DNA from: Nocardia blacklockiae
GTDB lineage: Bacteria > Actinomycetota > Actinomycetes > Mycobacteriales > Mycobacteriaceae
DNA length: 64,000 nt
Assembly (NCBI RefSeq): GCF_015477355.1
Contig: NZ_JADLRJ010000022.1
Location: 1-64,000 of the forward strand
Direction of reading: 5' to 3'
Shown: one piece after another, positions 1 to 7,762 of the stretch
How the letters are laid out: the number at the start of each line of letters is the position of its first letter
Numbering within the stretch: position 1 is the first letter of the stretch
The notes under the pieces: generated by a model
Told to the model about the DNA's origin: nothing
What the model saw: the letters and a program-made list of their open reading frames with translations, nothing else
Database searches by the model: none
Position numbers and translations under genes: made by a program

Positions 1-2
1 CC

Positions 3-53
3 GACGCCGAGACGGCATTCGCGCTGCTGAGCGATGGTCTCCGCAAACTCTGA
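3..53 (+). CDS. C-terminal end of a truncated CDS, possibly TetR family
   Basis: An open frame enters from the left edge and ends DAETAFALLSDGLRKL followed by TGA at 51-53. The amphipathic F-x-L-L-x-D-G-L ending is typical of the last helix of TetR-family regulators (many end F-x-x-G-L-x-x-x-L-D-G-L). Only 16 residues are visible, so the family is a guess. The strand and stop are seen; any function is inference. Confidence 0.35.
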   Translation, partial: DAETAFALLSDGLRKL

Positions 54-117
54 CCGGCGCGCCGAACCCACCCGTGGCGCAGACCGAGCGGTTCCGCGCG
101 ACGCAACTAGGAGTCGA

Positions 118-161
118 TGTGGGATCGAGCCAGGCAGAAGGGTTTCGTGGTTGCCGACTCG
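118..161. mobile_element. Putative IS21-family end sequence, copy A
   Basis: The 44 nt starting TGTGGGATCGAG match 35 of 44 positions of another sequence at 3468-3511 with no gaps. It ends 12 nt from the stop of the istB-like remnant on the minus strand, which is where the right end of an IS21-type element should lie. The outer bases are TG, as in IS21 termini. Many differences fall at third positions if read as MWDR..Q..F.VA.S, so a short conserved coding start is the alternative reading. Confidence 0.4.
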
Positions 162-173
162 CCCCATCACCTT

Positions 174-254
174 CTACCGCGCCCTGGGCCGGTTCACCAG
201 GCGGTCGATCATGCCCGCGACGACGACATCGCCGCCGCCGCCGAATACTTCTCC
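174..254 (-). pseudogene. istB-like remnant (IS21 helper ATPase, last ~26 codons)
   Basis: The minus strand encodes G-E-V-F then D-V-V-V-A-G-M-I-D-R-L-V and a stop at 174-176. This is the conserved C-terminal signature of IstB ATPases of IS21-family transposons (G-E-V-F-G-D-x-V-x-A-x-A-x-x-D-R-L-x-H). Two extra glycine codons split the G-D pair, and the final G-D-S-Y-R segment is lost. None of the Walker motifs or the N-terminus is present, so this is a dead fragment. A second scar lies at 4947-5092, and the DNA of the two is clearly related around the M-I-D-R codons. Confidence 0.6.
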
Positions 255-598
255 CCCGGCGGCTGCGATGCAGCCACTCCGGCACAACCTCAAAATCTCA
301 CCGACGCAACGCATTACCTTCGGAAACCCAGCGTGGCGTCGTTGAAATCTACACGGAGTCCCCATACGTTAGATGTCATCGAACACACGGCATAAACAAA
401 TCTGCCGCACCGAGGGGAACGAGTCCTCACCTGCACTCGGCTTTCCGACACATTCGCCAACTCTCGGCCCACGAAGCCCAGTGATGCCAGCATCGACGAG
501 CGGGCCGCAGAGCGCGTCCTCATCACTCACCCGGTGCCCGCTCATGCCGATTTATGTGATGACTGTGACGGACTGCGCCATGGGGTTGGCGGGGTAGG
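255..598. other. Non-coding stretch, no recognisable gene
   Basis: Short overlapping frames exist on both strands, but none has a recognisable family, a ribosome binding site or a consistent codon bias. Base composition is a little less GC-rich than the neighbouring genes. It lies between an IS scar and the end of the XRE regulator, so it is probably decayed accessory DNA. Confidence 0.5.
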
Positions 599-1441
599 TC
601 AGGTATCGACGGTCCGTGCGTGGTGTGTGGTGGCGTGGAGGCTGCTCAGCAGTGCGAGGGCGTGGGCACTGGGTGTGGCGGGTTCGGCGTGGTAGATGAC
701 CAGTTGTTGGCCGGGGGCGCTGCGCACGTCGAATGCCTGGTAGGTGAGAGTGAGCGGGCCGACGTCAGGGTGCACGAGGTGTTTGGGTTCGCGGGTCTTG
801 CCGCGCACCTGATGGGTGTCCCACAAGACACGGAAATGCTCGCTGCCCTTGCTGAGTTCGGCCACCAGGTGTCGCAGAGCGGGATCGTGGGGATCGAAGC
901 CCGCGGCTACTCGCAGGTTCGCCACCGTAGCCTGAGCGGTCCAGTCCCAGCGTGCGTAGAACCGTTGCCCCGCGGGGTCGAGGAAGGTCATGCGAGCGAG
1001 GTTGTCCACCGCGCGGAATGGTGAGAACAGGGCGTCGGCAAGGGCATTGGTGGCCAGCAGGTTCAGGACGCGGTCGAGTACGAAAGCGGGGGTCTGCGGG
1101 TAGCCGTCCATGAGTTGTCGCAGTTCAGGACTCACGGTCTGGGGTACCGGCTCGGGTGTGTTGTTCGGTGTGGTGTCGGCCAGTCGGTGCAGGTGCTCGC
1201 GGGCATCGGGGTCGAGGTCCAGTGCGCGGCACAGGGCGTCGAGCACCTGCGGTGAAGGGTGGGTCTCACGGCCCTGTTCCAGGCGGGTGTAGTAGTCGGC
1301 GTTCACCCCAGCGAGTACGGCGACTTCTTCGCGGCGCAGTCCGGTCACCTTGCGCCTGCCGGAGTACAGCACGCCCGCGTCCGCCGGAGATCGTTGTGCG
1401 CGGCGCGCTGGCAGGAACGCACCCAGTTCACCAGTGGCCAT
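599..1441 (-). CDS. XRE-family regulator with MmyB-like ligand-binding domain
   Basis: This 280-residue protein starts MATGELGAFL. An N-terminal helix-turn-helix (about residues 8-75) contains TGLRREEVAVLAGVNADYYT and R-L-E-Q-G-R, the hallmark of the HTH_31 plus MmyB group. The rest (about 100-265) is the PAS-like MmyB domain seen in many actinobacterial regulators. These proteins typically control a divergent oxidoreductase operon, and here an Atu4866-SDR-SDR cluster begins 101 nt away on the other strand. I infer that it senses a small ligand and regulates that cluster. An upstream in-frame ATG at 1489 would add 16 atypical residues, so 1441 is preferred. Confidence 0.85.
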   Translation of the reverse strand: MATGELGAFLPARRAQRSPADAGVLYSGRRKVTGLRREEVAVLAGVNADYYTRLEQGRETHPSPQVLDALCRALDLDPDAREHLHRLADTTPNNTPEPVPQTVSPELRQLMDGYPQTPAFVLDRVLNLLATNALADALFSPFRAVDNLARMTFLDPAGQRFYARWDWTAQATVANLRVAAGFDPHDPALRHLVAELSKGSEHFRVLWDTHQVRGKTREPKHLVHPDVGPLTLTYQAFDVRSAPGQQLVIYHAEPATPSAHALALLSSLHATTHHARTVDT

Positions 1442-1542
1442 GGCCTCAGGGTAGGTCGTGGTCCGCTCGGTTGGGTGGGTGCGGCGCACCCAGCCAGCAC
1501 ACGTCCTGCCATCGTTTGCCCGCGTCGCCGACGCTGGACGGT

Positions 1543-1818
1543 ATGACGAACGACATCGATGTGACCGGAATATGGGTCACCGCGGACGGACACATCCGCC
1601 AGGAACTACGCGCCGACGGACGCTACGACGAAGCGCGTGGCGGGCGGCGCAGCGCCTACACCGGCCGCTACACGGTGACCGGGAACCACCTCGACTACGT
1701 GGACGACACCGGCTTCACCGCGACGGGCGACATCCGCGACGGCGTGCTCTATCACGAGCATCTCGTCCTCTACCGCGAGTCCACCGCTGACGGTCACCGA
1801 GGGCAGGCAAGGCGATGA
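1543..1818 (+). CDS. Atu4866-domain small protein
   Basis: This 91-residue protein is made almost entirely of one Atu4866 domain, a small beta-barrel of unknown function. Signature stretches are G-I-W-V-T-A-D-G-H-I-R-Q-E-L, G-R-Y-D-E-A-R-G, YTGRYTVTGNHLDYVDDTGF and G-V-L-Y-H. The fold resembles lipocalin-like binders, but no catalytic activity is established. Its ATGA stop/start overlap with the next SDR gene shows translational coupling, so it probably assists the same reaction, for example as a ligand-binding partner. It is the first gene of the unit divergent from the MmyB regulator. Confidence 0.82.
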   Translation: MTNDIDVTGIWVTADGHIRQELRADGRYDEARGGRRSAYTGRYTVTGNHLDYVDDTGFTATGDIRDGVLYHEHLVLYRESTADGHRGQARR

Positions 1819-2588
1819 GCGTGCCACCCGCCGACCGCGAGTTGATGAGCCGTGAGCTGGAGGGCAAGGTCGCGCTGGTCACCGGCGCCGCCCGCGGGGT
1901 CGGCGCGGCCACGGTCGCCTGGCTGCACGCCCGCGGCGCGCGAGTGCTGGCCGCCGACCTTCGCCCCGAGGTGGATGATCTCGCCACCCGCTTCAACGGC
2001 GTATCCACCCTGGTCGGCGACGTGGCCCTGGAGGACACCGCGGTGCGGTCGGTTGCCGCGGCGCTCGACCGGTTCGGCAGCGTGGACATCCTGATCAGCA
2101 ACGCCGGTCGGTCGGTGAACAAGCCGATCACCGAGACCACCGCGGCCGACTGGGACGAACTGATGTCGATCAACGCCCGTGGGGCATTTCTGCACGCCCG
2201 AGAGGCGTTCCGGTTGATGTGCGAACGCGGCGGGGGTGCGATCGTCACCGTCGGGTCGTTCGCCTGCACGGTCGGCCTGGCCGAGGCGGCGGCCTACAGC
2301 GCGTCCAAGGCAGCGCTGGCGCAGCTCACGAAAGTGCTTGCGCTGGAAGGAGGTCCGCACAGTATCCGGGCTAATGTCGTCGCTCCCGGTGTGATCGAGA
2401 CCGACATGCTCGACAACTTCCGCGCCGACAGCCGGGAGTATCTGCGCTCCTTCGGTGACGCCCACCCCCTGGGCCGCGTCGCGCAACCCGAGGAAATCGC
2501 CGAGGTGATCGGTTTCCTGGCCTCGCCCCGGTCCAGCTTCATCACCGGCGCGGTCGTCGCCGCCGACGGCGGCTACACCGCGGCCTGA
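1815..2588 (+). CDS. SDR-family NAD(P)-dependent oxidoreductase
   Basis: This is a 257-residue classical short-chain dehydrogenase/reductase. The Rossmann cofactor motif is T-G-A-A-R-G-V-G (about residues 23-30). N-A-G occurs near residue 96, the catalytic serine lies in V-G-S-F, and the active-site pair is Y-S-A-S-K. The C-terminal S-S-F-I-T-G-A-x-x-A-A-D-G-G is the family end signature. The first ten residues (MSVPPADREL) are outside the fold, and an internal ATG (M-S-R-E-L-E-G-K) could be the true start. However, the ATGA overlap with the upstream gene supports 1815. The substrate is unknown; with its neighbour it may act on a xenobiotic or sugar-derived alcohol. Confidence 0.88.
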   Translation: MSVPPADRELMSRELEGKVALVTGAARGVGAATVAWLHARGARVLAADLRPEVDDLATRFNGVSTLVGDVALEDTAVRSVAAALDRFGSVDILISNAGRSVNKPITETTAADWDELMSINARGAFLHAREAFRLMCERGGGAIVTVGSFACTVGLAEAAAYSASKAALAQLTKVLALEGGPHSIRANVVAPGVIETDMLDNFRADSREYLRSFGDAHPLGRVAQPEEIAEVIGFLASPRSSFITGAVVAADGGYTAA

Positions 2589-2624
2589 ACTCCCAAGCAA
2601 CCACAACGAGAGAAAGAGCACCCT

Positions 2625-3380
2625 ATGATTGGACGGCTCGTCGGCAAGGTCGCGTTGATCACGGGCGCGACCGGCGGCATCGGACAAGCTACCGCGGAAC
2701 TGTTCGCCCGTGAAGGGGCCAGCCTGGTCGTCACCGACCTCGCCCAGGACGCGGTGGAAAGCCTCGCCGCGTCCCTGCAAGCCGAGGGCGCCGATGCGCT
2801 GGCGGCCCGGTTGGACGTCTCCTCGCAGGAGAACTGGAACGAGGCGATCGAACTGGCCCGGCGACGCTTCGGCCGCCTCAATGTCCTGATCAACATCGGC
2901 GGCGTCGTGGACTGGCCCGGTATCGAGGAGACCACCAAGGACGCCTGGGACCGAGTGATCGCGGTCAACCAGACCGGCACCTGGCTCGGGATGAAGACCG
3001 CTATGCCTCTGCTGCGCGCCTCCGGCAACGCCTCGGTCATCAATACCTCCTCGGTGCTCGGGATCGTCGGCAGCGGTGCCGCCGCCGCGTACCAGGCATC
3101 CAAAGGAGCGGTGCGGCTGCTGACCAAGACCGCCGCCGTCGAATACGCGACCCGCGGCGTCCGGGTCAACTCGGTGCACCCCGGGGTCATCGCCACCTCG
3201 ATGATCCAGGAACTACTCGACGAGCAGGGCGATCGACAACCCGACATCGTGCGCACCCCCATGCGCCGCGCGGGCAGCCCCGCCGAGGTCGCTCCCATAA
3301 TGCTGTTCCTGGCCAGCGACGAATCCTCGTTCGTCACTGGAGCCGAGTTCGTCGTCGACGGCGGACTCACCGCACACTGA
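2625..3380 (+). CDS. SDR-family oxidoreductase with N-I-G-G variant
   Basis: This 251-residue classical SDR has cofactor motif T-G-A-T-G-G-I-G, the pair Y-Q-A-S-K, a catalytic serine in N-T-S-S-V-L-G, and the ending S-S-F-V-T-G-A-E-F-V-V-D-G-G. Where most members have N-N-A-G, this one reads N-I-G-G, a change next to the conserved active-site asparagine. The start is 36 nt after the previous stop, with a purine-rich AGAGAAAG ribosome binding site. It probably belongs to the same transcript as the Atu4866 and first SDR genes. A 3-alpha (or 20-beta) hydroxysteroid dehydrogenase-like role is possible but not shown. Confidence 0.87.
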   Translation: MIGRLVGKVALITGATGGIGQATAELFAREGASLVVTDLAQDAVESLAASLQAEGADALAARLDVSSQENWNEAIELARRRFGRLNVLINIGGVVDWPGIEETTKDAWDRVIAVNQTGTWLGMKTAMPLLRASGNASVINTSSVLGIVGSGAAAAYQASKGAVRLLTKTAAVEYATRGVRVNSVHPGVIATSMIQELLDEQGDRQPDIVRTPMRRAGSPAEVAPIMLFLASDESSFVTGAEFVVDGGLTAH

Positions 3381-3466
3381 CGGTCAGCCCGAAAATCACC
3401 CGGAGCGCCCGAACATCCGCACATGCCGCTGGCCGAGCGGTCCCCGCGCTGCGCAGGGCCGGGTCG

Positions 3467-4007
3467 GTGTGGGACCGAGACGTGCAGAATCGTTTCATCG
3501 TTGCCAACTCGAAACGCCATCTGCTGTTTCTCGACGTCGACGGGACCTTTGCTTCCACACAAGGACGGCACGTCGCCGGTGAGCGAAATGGATTGGGCGG
3601 CATGGCAACATCCGTCGAACCCGGCCCTGTCCGCGCTGAACCCAGACCTCGGAGACCGACTGCTGGCATTGGACTGTGACCTGATGTGGGCCACAGGGTG
3701 GGGCGAGAACGCCAACCATGTACTGGTTCCGGTCCTGGGCCTGCCGGTACTGCCGGTGATCACACTTCCCGAGTACCCCGGCGGCGACCATTACGAAGAC
3801 GAGTTGCATTGGAAAACGAGGACTTTGGTCGCTACCGCCGCCAGCCGCCCATTCATCTGGGTCGATGACGAGATCAGACAGCAGGATCGAACCTGGGTCG
3901 TAGACAACCATCCCGCGCCCGCCCTCCTCCATCGGATCGACGGCGCCTCAGGTCTCCTGGACGTTGATTTCACGACCACCACAGACTGGATGCGGGCATC
4001 ACCATAA
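3467..4007 (+). pseudogene. HAD-family protein broken by a +1 frameshift
   Basis: The N-terminal reading N-S-K-R-H-L-L-F-L-D-V-D-G-T carries the HAD nucleophile motif DxDGT. It then runs out of frame, and the rest of the protein continues in another frame as SPVSEMDWAAWQHP, W-A-T-G-W, H-W-K-T and F-I-W-V-D-D-E-I. Deleting one T from the TTT at 3548-3550 restores D-V-D-G-T-L-L-P-H-K-D-G-T-S, the usual family sequence, so one inserted base explains everything. Members are about 170-residue HAD-like hydrolases of unknown substrate, some linked to RNA repair. Its 5' end is fused to the second IS-end-like repeat, so the original start may also be lost. Confidence 0.7.
3468..3511. mobile_element. 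Putative IS21-family end sequence, copy B
   Basis: This is the second copy of the 44-nt sequence found at 118-161, with 35 of 44 bases identical. It begins TGTGGGACCGAG and abuts the HAD reading frame directly. No transposase gene adjoins it, so it would be a solo end left by deletion. The alternative is that it encodes the first 15 residues of the HAD protein. Confidence 0.35.
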
Positions 4008-4191
4008 GTGCGCGAAATCGGGCATTTGGCCCCTCATTCTATCCGCGCTCGCCTCCCGCGCACTGAAATCAAGCTGGTGTCCGAACACGCGCTCGTGCCG
4101 AATTGGGTTCGCCAGTCCGGAATGCACGTCTGCTGGGCGGAACCGTTAGAGCTGATCTCGGACCGCGCTGTGGTGGTCGGGGGTGCCCGCG

Positions 4192-4710
4192 TCACGCGAA
4201 CCGACGGGCTGCGGACACTCCCTCGTCGATATCCGCTTCAACAGGACCCAGCGCAGCTCGCAGATCGGCGGCGGTCAAACGCCGCCCGGCCGTCAGCAGC
4301 GCGTCGAAAGCGGCTTCGTCGATCACGAAATCCTGGTCGTGGTCCAGATCCTGCTCTGCTGCGGCCTCCTCGATCAGCTCCCACGCGAAATCTCCACCGT
4401 CCGCCGGGGTTGTTCTCAGGCTGTCGAATCCGTCCGTCGCCTCGTACTCGACGCGCTGCCAGAGTGTTCCATCGAAGCCGTAGGCGAAAGCGACTGGCGG
4501 GCCCCAGCTCTGCTTGTTGCGGTCGAGCGCATCGATCGCGTCCCGCCACCAGTCGGGAACCCCCGCGAGCACGTCGGTTTCCTCGAAACGCTCCATACCC
4601 TCGCCAAAGAACGTGCGAGAGAACTCGTGATCGCGCCCGTACAGCACGGCCCGTCCGCCGGGTAGTGGCATCAGCTCCAGCCAGTTGCCGCCACCATCGT
4701 CGTAATGCAT
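4192..4710 (-). CDS. Conserved hypothetical protein
   Basis: This 172-residue soluble acidic protein has a well-ordered N-terminal block: MHYDDGGGNWLELMPLPGGR, then A-V-L-Y-G-R-D-H-E-F-S. A later segment is P-D-W-W-R-D-A-I, and Y-G-F-D-G-T-L-W-Q-R-V follows. I know this pattern from uncharacterised actinobacterial proteins but no function is established. The frame stays open upstream, and S-P-E-L-F just before the chosen ATG looks native, so the true N-terminus may have been lost or frame-shifted. No membrane segment or signal peptide is present. It lies in the decayed region between the broken HAD gene and an istB scar. Confidence 0.6.
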   Translation of the reverse strand: MHYDDGGGNWLELMPLPGGRAVLYGRDHEFSRTFFGEGMERFEETDVLAGVPDWWRDAIDALDRNKQSWGPPVAFAYGFDGTLWQRVEYEATDGFDSLRTTPADGGDFAWELIEEAAAEQDLDHDQDFVIDEAAFDALLTAGRRLTAADLRAALGPVEADIDEGVSAARRFA

Positions 4711-4946
4711 GAACAGCTCAGGAGACCGCTCCGCCTCGATGTTCGAACGGCGGCGGACTGCGCGGACACGACCCGCGTGCCGGCAGCTGGCTCCACCTCT
4801 TCTGTGGTTCCGGCACCAAATGACCGTGGTTCCGCGAAAGGTTAGCAACGAGTACGGACAACCTCTCCTGTCTCGATCAGGATTCGTGCCTTCCCGCACT
4901 TGTTGCGCGGGCAGAGCTCGCTGATGCCGCATATCGCGTGTCAGGG

Positions 4947-5092
4947 TCAGGCATTGGTCTCAGCGGCGGGAACGCGGCCAAGATCACGGTCCCCGAGGCG
5001 GTAGCTGTCGCCCTCACAGGAGACGACCTCGGCGCGGTGGACCGGGCGGTCGATCATGGCCGCGGCGACGACGTCGTCGCCGAATACTTCAG
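4947..5092 (-). pseudogene. istB-like remnant (IS21 helper ATPase C-terminus)
   Basis: The minus strand reads E-V-F-G-D-D-V-V-A-A-A-M-I-D-R-P-V-H, then G-D-S-Y-R-L-G-D-R-D-L-G-R-V-P before a stop. This is the complete C-terminal signature of IstB, the AAA+ target-selection ATPase of IS21-family elements. Everything upstream (Walker A/B, most of the protein) and the IstA transposase are missing. It is better preserved than the scar at 174-254. It marks the right boundary of the accessory region before lsr2. Confidence 0.72.
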
Positions 5093-5297
5093 GCTTGCAA
5101 ATCTTGGGCTGGCTCGATCGAAATGATTCGAAGTAGCTAGCGATACAAAGGGCTCGCGTCACGCTGATCCAGCGAAGCCACAGAGGCAGCTCCGGCACCA
5201 CGCCGAAACACTGTTATAAACTTTTCATCGCTGACGCATAGCCCGAGCGGCGGCCGGCGCACTGTCATCCACCAGATACCGGCCGCGCCAAGCGATT

Positions 5298-5636
5298 TCA
5301 GCTGGCCTTGTTGTACGCCGCTACCACATCCGCCTGAATACGACCCCGGCTCGACACGTTGTAACCGTTGCGGCGCGCCCAATCCCGAATCGCCGCGGTC
5401 TGCTCACGATCAGTCGACGAACGGCCGACCACACGACTGCCCTTACCCTTCGGGATACGGCCCACCTTCCGCGCAGGCCCGGTCCACTGCTCGAACACAC
5501 CACGCAGCTTGCCCGCGTTCTTCGCCGACAAGTCGATCTCGTACTCCACACCGTCCACCGCGAAACGAACCGTCTCCTCCGCCGTCGACTTACCGTCATA
5601 GTCGTCCACCAACTCGACGATGACCTTCTTCGCCAT
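5298..5636 (-). CDS. lsr2: Lsr2 nucleoid-associated protein
   Basis: This 112-residue protein is the length of mycobacterial Lsr2. The N-terminal dimerisation domain starts [16 protein letters not shown] and includes E-E-T-V-x-F-x-V-D-G-V-x-Y-E-I-D-L. A basic linker ([13 protein letters not shown]) follows. The C-terminal DNA-binding domain contains [18 protein letters not shown], with the R-G-R AT-hook-like triplet that inserts in the minor groove. Lsr2 bridges AT-rich DNA and silences horizontally acquired genes, so its position beside an IS-scarred island is notable. An in-frame extension to 5783 encodes a hydrophobic stretch unlike the family and is rejected. Confidence 0.95.
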   Translation of the reverse strand: MAKKVIVELVDDYDGKSTAEETVRFAVDGVEYEIDLSAKNAGKLRGVFEQWTGPARKVGRIPKGKGSRVVGRSSTDREQTAAIRDWARRNGYNVSSRGRIQADVVAAYNKAS

Positions 5637-5685
5637 ACGATCCGCCTTCTTCGTCAGAAAAACGAGAACAACAAACAACCATAAA

Positions 5686-5719
5686 CCGCTCGCGAAACAA
5701 TAAACGAAAAAACGAGCGG
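5686..5719. promoter_or_regulatory. Inverted repeat in AT-rich lsr2 upstream region
   Basis: CCGCTCG at 5686-5692 and CGAGCGG at 5713-5719 form a perfect 7-bp inverted repeat around a 20-nt A-rich spacer. They lie 50-83 nt upstream of the lsr2 start, in the most AT-rich stretch of the area (about 5655-5712). Such a stretch would suit Lsr2 autoregulation, and the repeat could be a hairpin in the 5' leader or an operator. No clean promoter hexamers were fixed here. Confidence 0.4.
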
Positions 5720-6214
5720 AACACAACCAGGTGACTCCTCCCGAACCTCGACCGACGCAACCATCCACCCGCCGCGGAGACAAGCCTCGGCACCCGGACT
5801 CCTACCTCCGCCACCAAACAAATCCCACAAGCCGCGACGCCAACACCCACCTGTCTCACCTTGACCAACCCGTTGACCCAACCCGCGAAGGTCGACGCGA
5901 TCATCCGCAAGATGGACTCGAGAGCGCCGCGCAATCACCATCGCGGGCCACCAGCATCCACGGCCAGACTCCCATCCCCGGCCACCCCGCGACAGCACGC
6001 GACACGCCGAGGGACACGCCGTACGTGGCGCCGACGAGACCCGCGCAGCAGCCACACCGAGCGCAAAATCGCAGGCCCGACCCCTGATTCCCAGGCCGCA
6101 TACAGGCCGTCACAGGGTCGCCGACGAGACCGAGCAACACCCACCAACACCCCGAAACCGCAGGTCACGGCAGAACGGCTGCGGAGGAGGCGGGGTCAAA
6201 AGTACAGTATCCAT
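5720..6214. other. Intergenic region between lsr2 and ku
   Basis: These nearly 500 nt separate two divergent genes. Open frames run through on both strands, but they are arginine/proline-rich translations of GC-rich DNA with no family resemblance. Just before ku the sequence AGTACAGTATCC includes TACAGT about 7 nt from the ATG, which could be a -10 element for a nearly leaderless ku transcript. Confidence 0.4.
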
Positions 6215-7138
6215 ATGCGGTCCATTTGGAAGGGCTCGATTGCATTCGGCCTGGTGAATGTCCCGGTGAAGGTCTATACGGCCACCGAGGACCATGACAT
6301 CAGGTTCCATCAGGTGCATGCCAAGGACGGCGGGCGGATCAAATACGACCGGGTGTGCACGGTGTGCGGGCAGTCGGTGCAGTACGCCGATATCGATAAG
6401 GCGTACGAGTCTCCGGAGGGCGACAAGGTCGTGCTCACCGACGAGGATTTCTCGAAACTGCCGGTGGCGGAGAAACACGAGATCCCGGTGTTGCAGTTCG
6501 TGCCGTCGGAACAGATCGACCCGATTCTGTTCGACCGGAGCTACTACCTGGAGCCGGATTCCAACACGCCGAAAGCGTACGTGCTGCTGGCGAAGACGCT
6601 CGACCAGGTGGACCGGGTGGCGCTGGTGCATTTCACGCTGCGGCAGAAGACGCGGCTGGCCGCGCTGCGGGTGCGCGACGGGGTGCTGGTTCTGCAGACG
6701 CTGCTGTGGCCCGACGAGGTGCGCTCGGTCGATTTCGAGTCGCTCGACGGTGCCGCCGAACCGCGCAAACAAGAGATCTCGATGGCCGAGACGCTGGTCG
6801 ACAGCATGTCCGACGATTTCGATCCCGGTCTCTATACCGACGAATATCAGATCGAGTTGAAGCGCCTGCTCGACGAGGCGATCGCGTCGGGGTCGAACAA
6901 GGTGATCCAGCGTGAGGAGCCCGCCCCCGCGGAAATGGATGCCGAGGTCGTCGATCTGGTGGCCGCGCTGCAGCGCAGCCTGGAAGCCACCGGCCGCCGG
7001 CCCGAGTCGAAATCCGGATCCGGCGGTAAGACCGCGGAAAAGAAGCCGGCGAAGAAGGCCGCCAAGAAAGCCGCGCCCAAGGCGGCCGCCAAGACGGCGA
7101 AGAAGACCACCAAGCAGACGGCCCGCAAAGGCGCCTGA
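6215..7138 (+). CDS. ku: Ku, non-homologous end-joining DNA-binding protein
   Basis: This 307-residue bacterial Ku forms a homodimeric ring on double-strand break ends and recruits LigD. It starts MRSIWKGSIAFGLVNVPVKV, the near-invariant Ku N-terminus. The ring/beta-barrel core spans about residues 1-250, with K-Y-D-R-V-C-T-V-C-G as a zinc-ribbon-like pair. The last 45 residues are a lysine/alanine tail (K-K-A-A-K-K-A-A-P-K) typical of mycobacterial-type Ku and implicated in DNA binding. A longer in-frame start at 5861 adds a non-family arginine-rich sequence and is rejected. No ligD lies nearby; it must be elsewhere in the genome. Confidence 0.95.
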   Translation: MRSIWKGSIAFGLVNVPVKVYTATEDHDIRFHQVHAKDGGRIKYDRVCTVCGQSVQYADIDKAYESPEGDKVVLTDEDFSKLPVAEKHEIPVLQFVPSEQIDPILFDRSYYLEPDSNTPKAYVLLAKTLDQVDRVALVHFTLRQKTRLAALRVRDGVLVLQTLLWPDEVRSVDFESLDGAAEPRKQEISMAETLVDSMSDDFDPGLYTDEYQIELKRLLDEAIASGSNKVIQREEPAPAEMDAEVVDLVAALQRSLEATGRRPESKSGSGGKTAEKKPAKKAAKKAAPKAAAKTAKKTTKQTARKGA

Positions 7139-7183
7139 GCGGGTCGCCGCGGCATACGCCCGGCGGCTGGCAAACTGGCCGGC

Positions 7184-7720
7184 ATGCAGTCCGATATCGC
7201 CATCGTCGCCATGGGCCTCGGGCATCTGCGCGAGGTACTGGACCTCGGGGCCGAGGTGTTCGACACCGAGGCGAAGCCCTATACGTCCTGGTCGCTGACC
7301 TCGGTGGCCGAGCATCTCGACAGCCCGGACGCCTCGTGCTGGGTCGCGCTCGATTCCGACCGCGTGGTCGGCTTCGTGCTCGGGTCGATGGAGTTCGAGC
7401 TGCGCGAGGACTGGGCGTATCTGGAATGGATCGCCGTCGCACCGGATATGCAGGGCCGCGGCATCGCGGGGCGGCTGGTGGAGATCTGCTGCGCGGCGTT
7501 GTTCGCGCGGGGCGCGCGGCGCATCGTCACCGATGTCGAGTCCGGCAATACCGCGTCGGCGACGATGATGGCGCGTCACGGCTTCACCGACACGACCACG
7601 GTCACCCTGTTCGTGCGGCCCCATCCGGACGAGCCCGAGACCGCCGACGCCGAGGCCGCGCCGGGCCTGTCCCCCGCCACCAAGCGCACGTTCGCCCGGA
7701 CCGGCCGGCTGCGCCGCTGA
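7184..7720 (+). CDS. GNAT-family N-acetyltransferase
   Basis: This 178-residue protein has a GNAT fold across residues 5-145. The acetyl-CoA-binding motif A is V-A-P-D-M-Q-G-R-G-I-A-G-R-L (Q-x-x-G-x-G/A), preceded by the beta-strand W-A-Y-L-E-W-I-A. Motif B continues as ESGNTASATMMARHGF. The C-terminal 30 residues are Asp/Glu/Pro-rich, then basic, and lie outside the domain. The substrate (a protein N-terminus, a lysine or a small molecule) cannot be told from sequence. It lies 45 nt after ku and could share its transcript, though a functional link is not shown. Confidence 0.85.
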   Translation: MQSDIAIVAMGLGHLREVLDLGAEVFDTEAKPYTSWSLTSVAEHLDSPDASCWVALDSDRVVGFVLGSMEFELREDWAYLEWIAVAPDMQGRGIAGRLVEICCAALFARGARRIVTDVESGNTASATMMARHGFTDTTTVTLFVRPHPDEPETADAEAAPGLSPATKRTFARTGRLRR

Positions 7721-7762
7721 CTCGTCCCGAACTTGTCGGTGCCCGGGCCTAGTGTGGTCGCC

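Noticed and set aside
4711-4946. Short minus-strand reading C-G-I-S-E-L-C-P-R-N-K-C-G-K upstream of the hypothetical gene
   Set aside because: Cysteine-rich and suggestive, but short, without start or known family; left as spacer near an istB scar.
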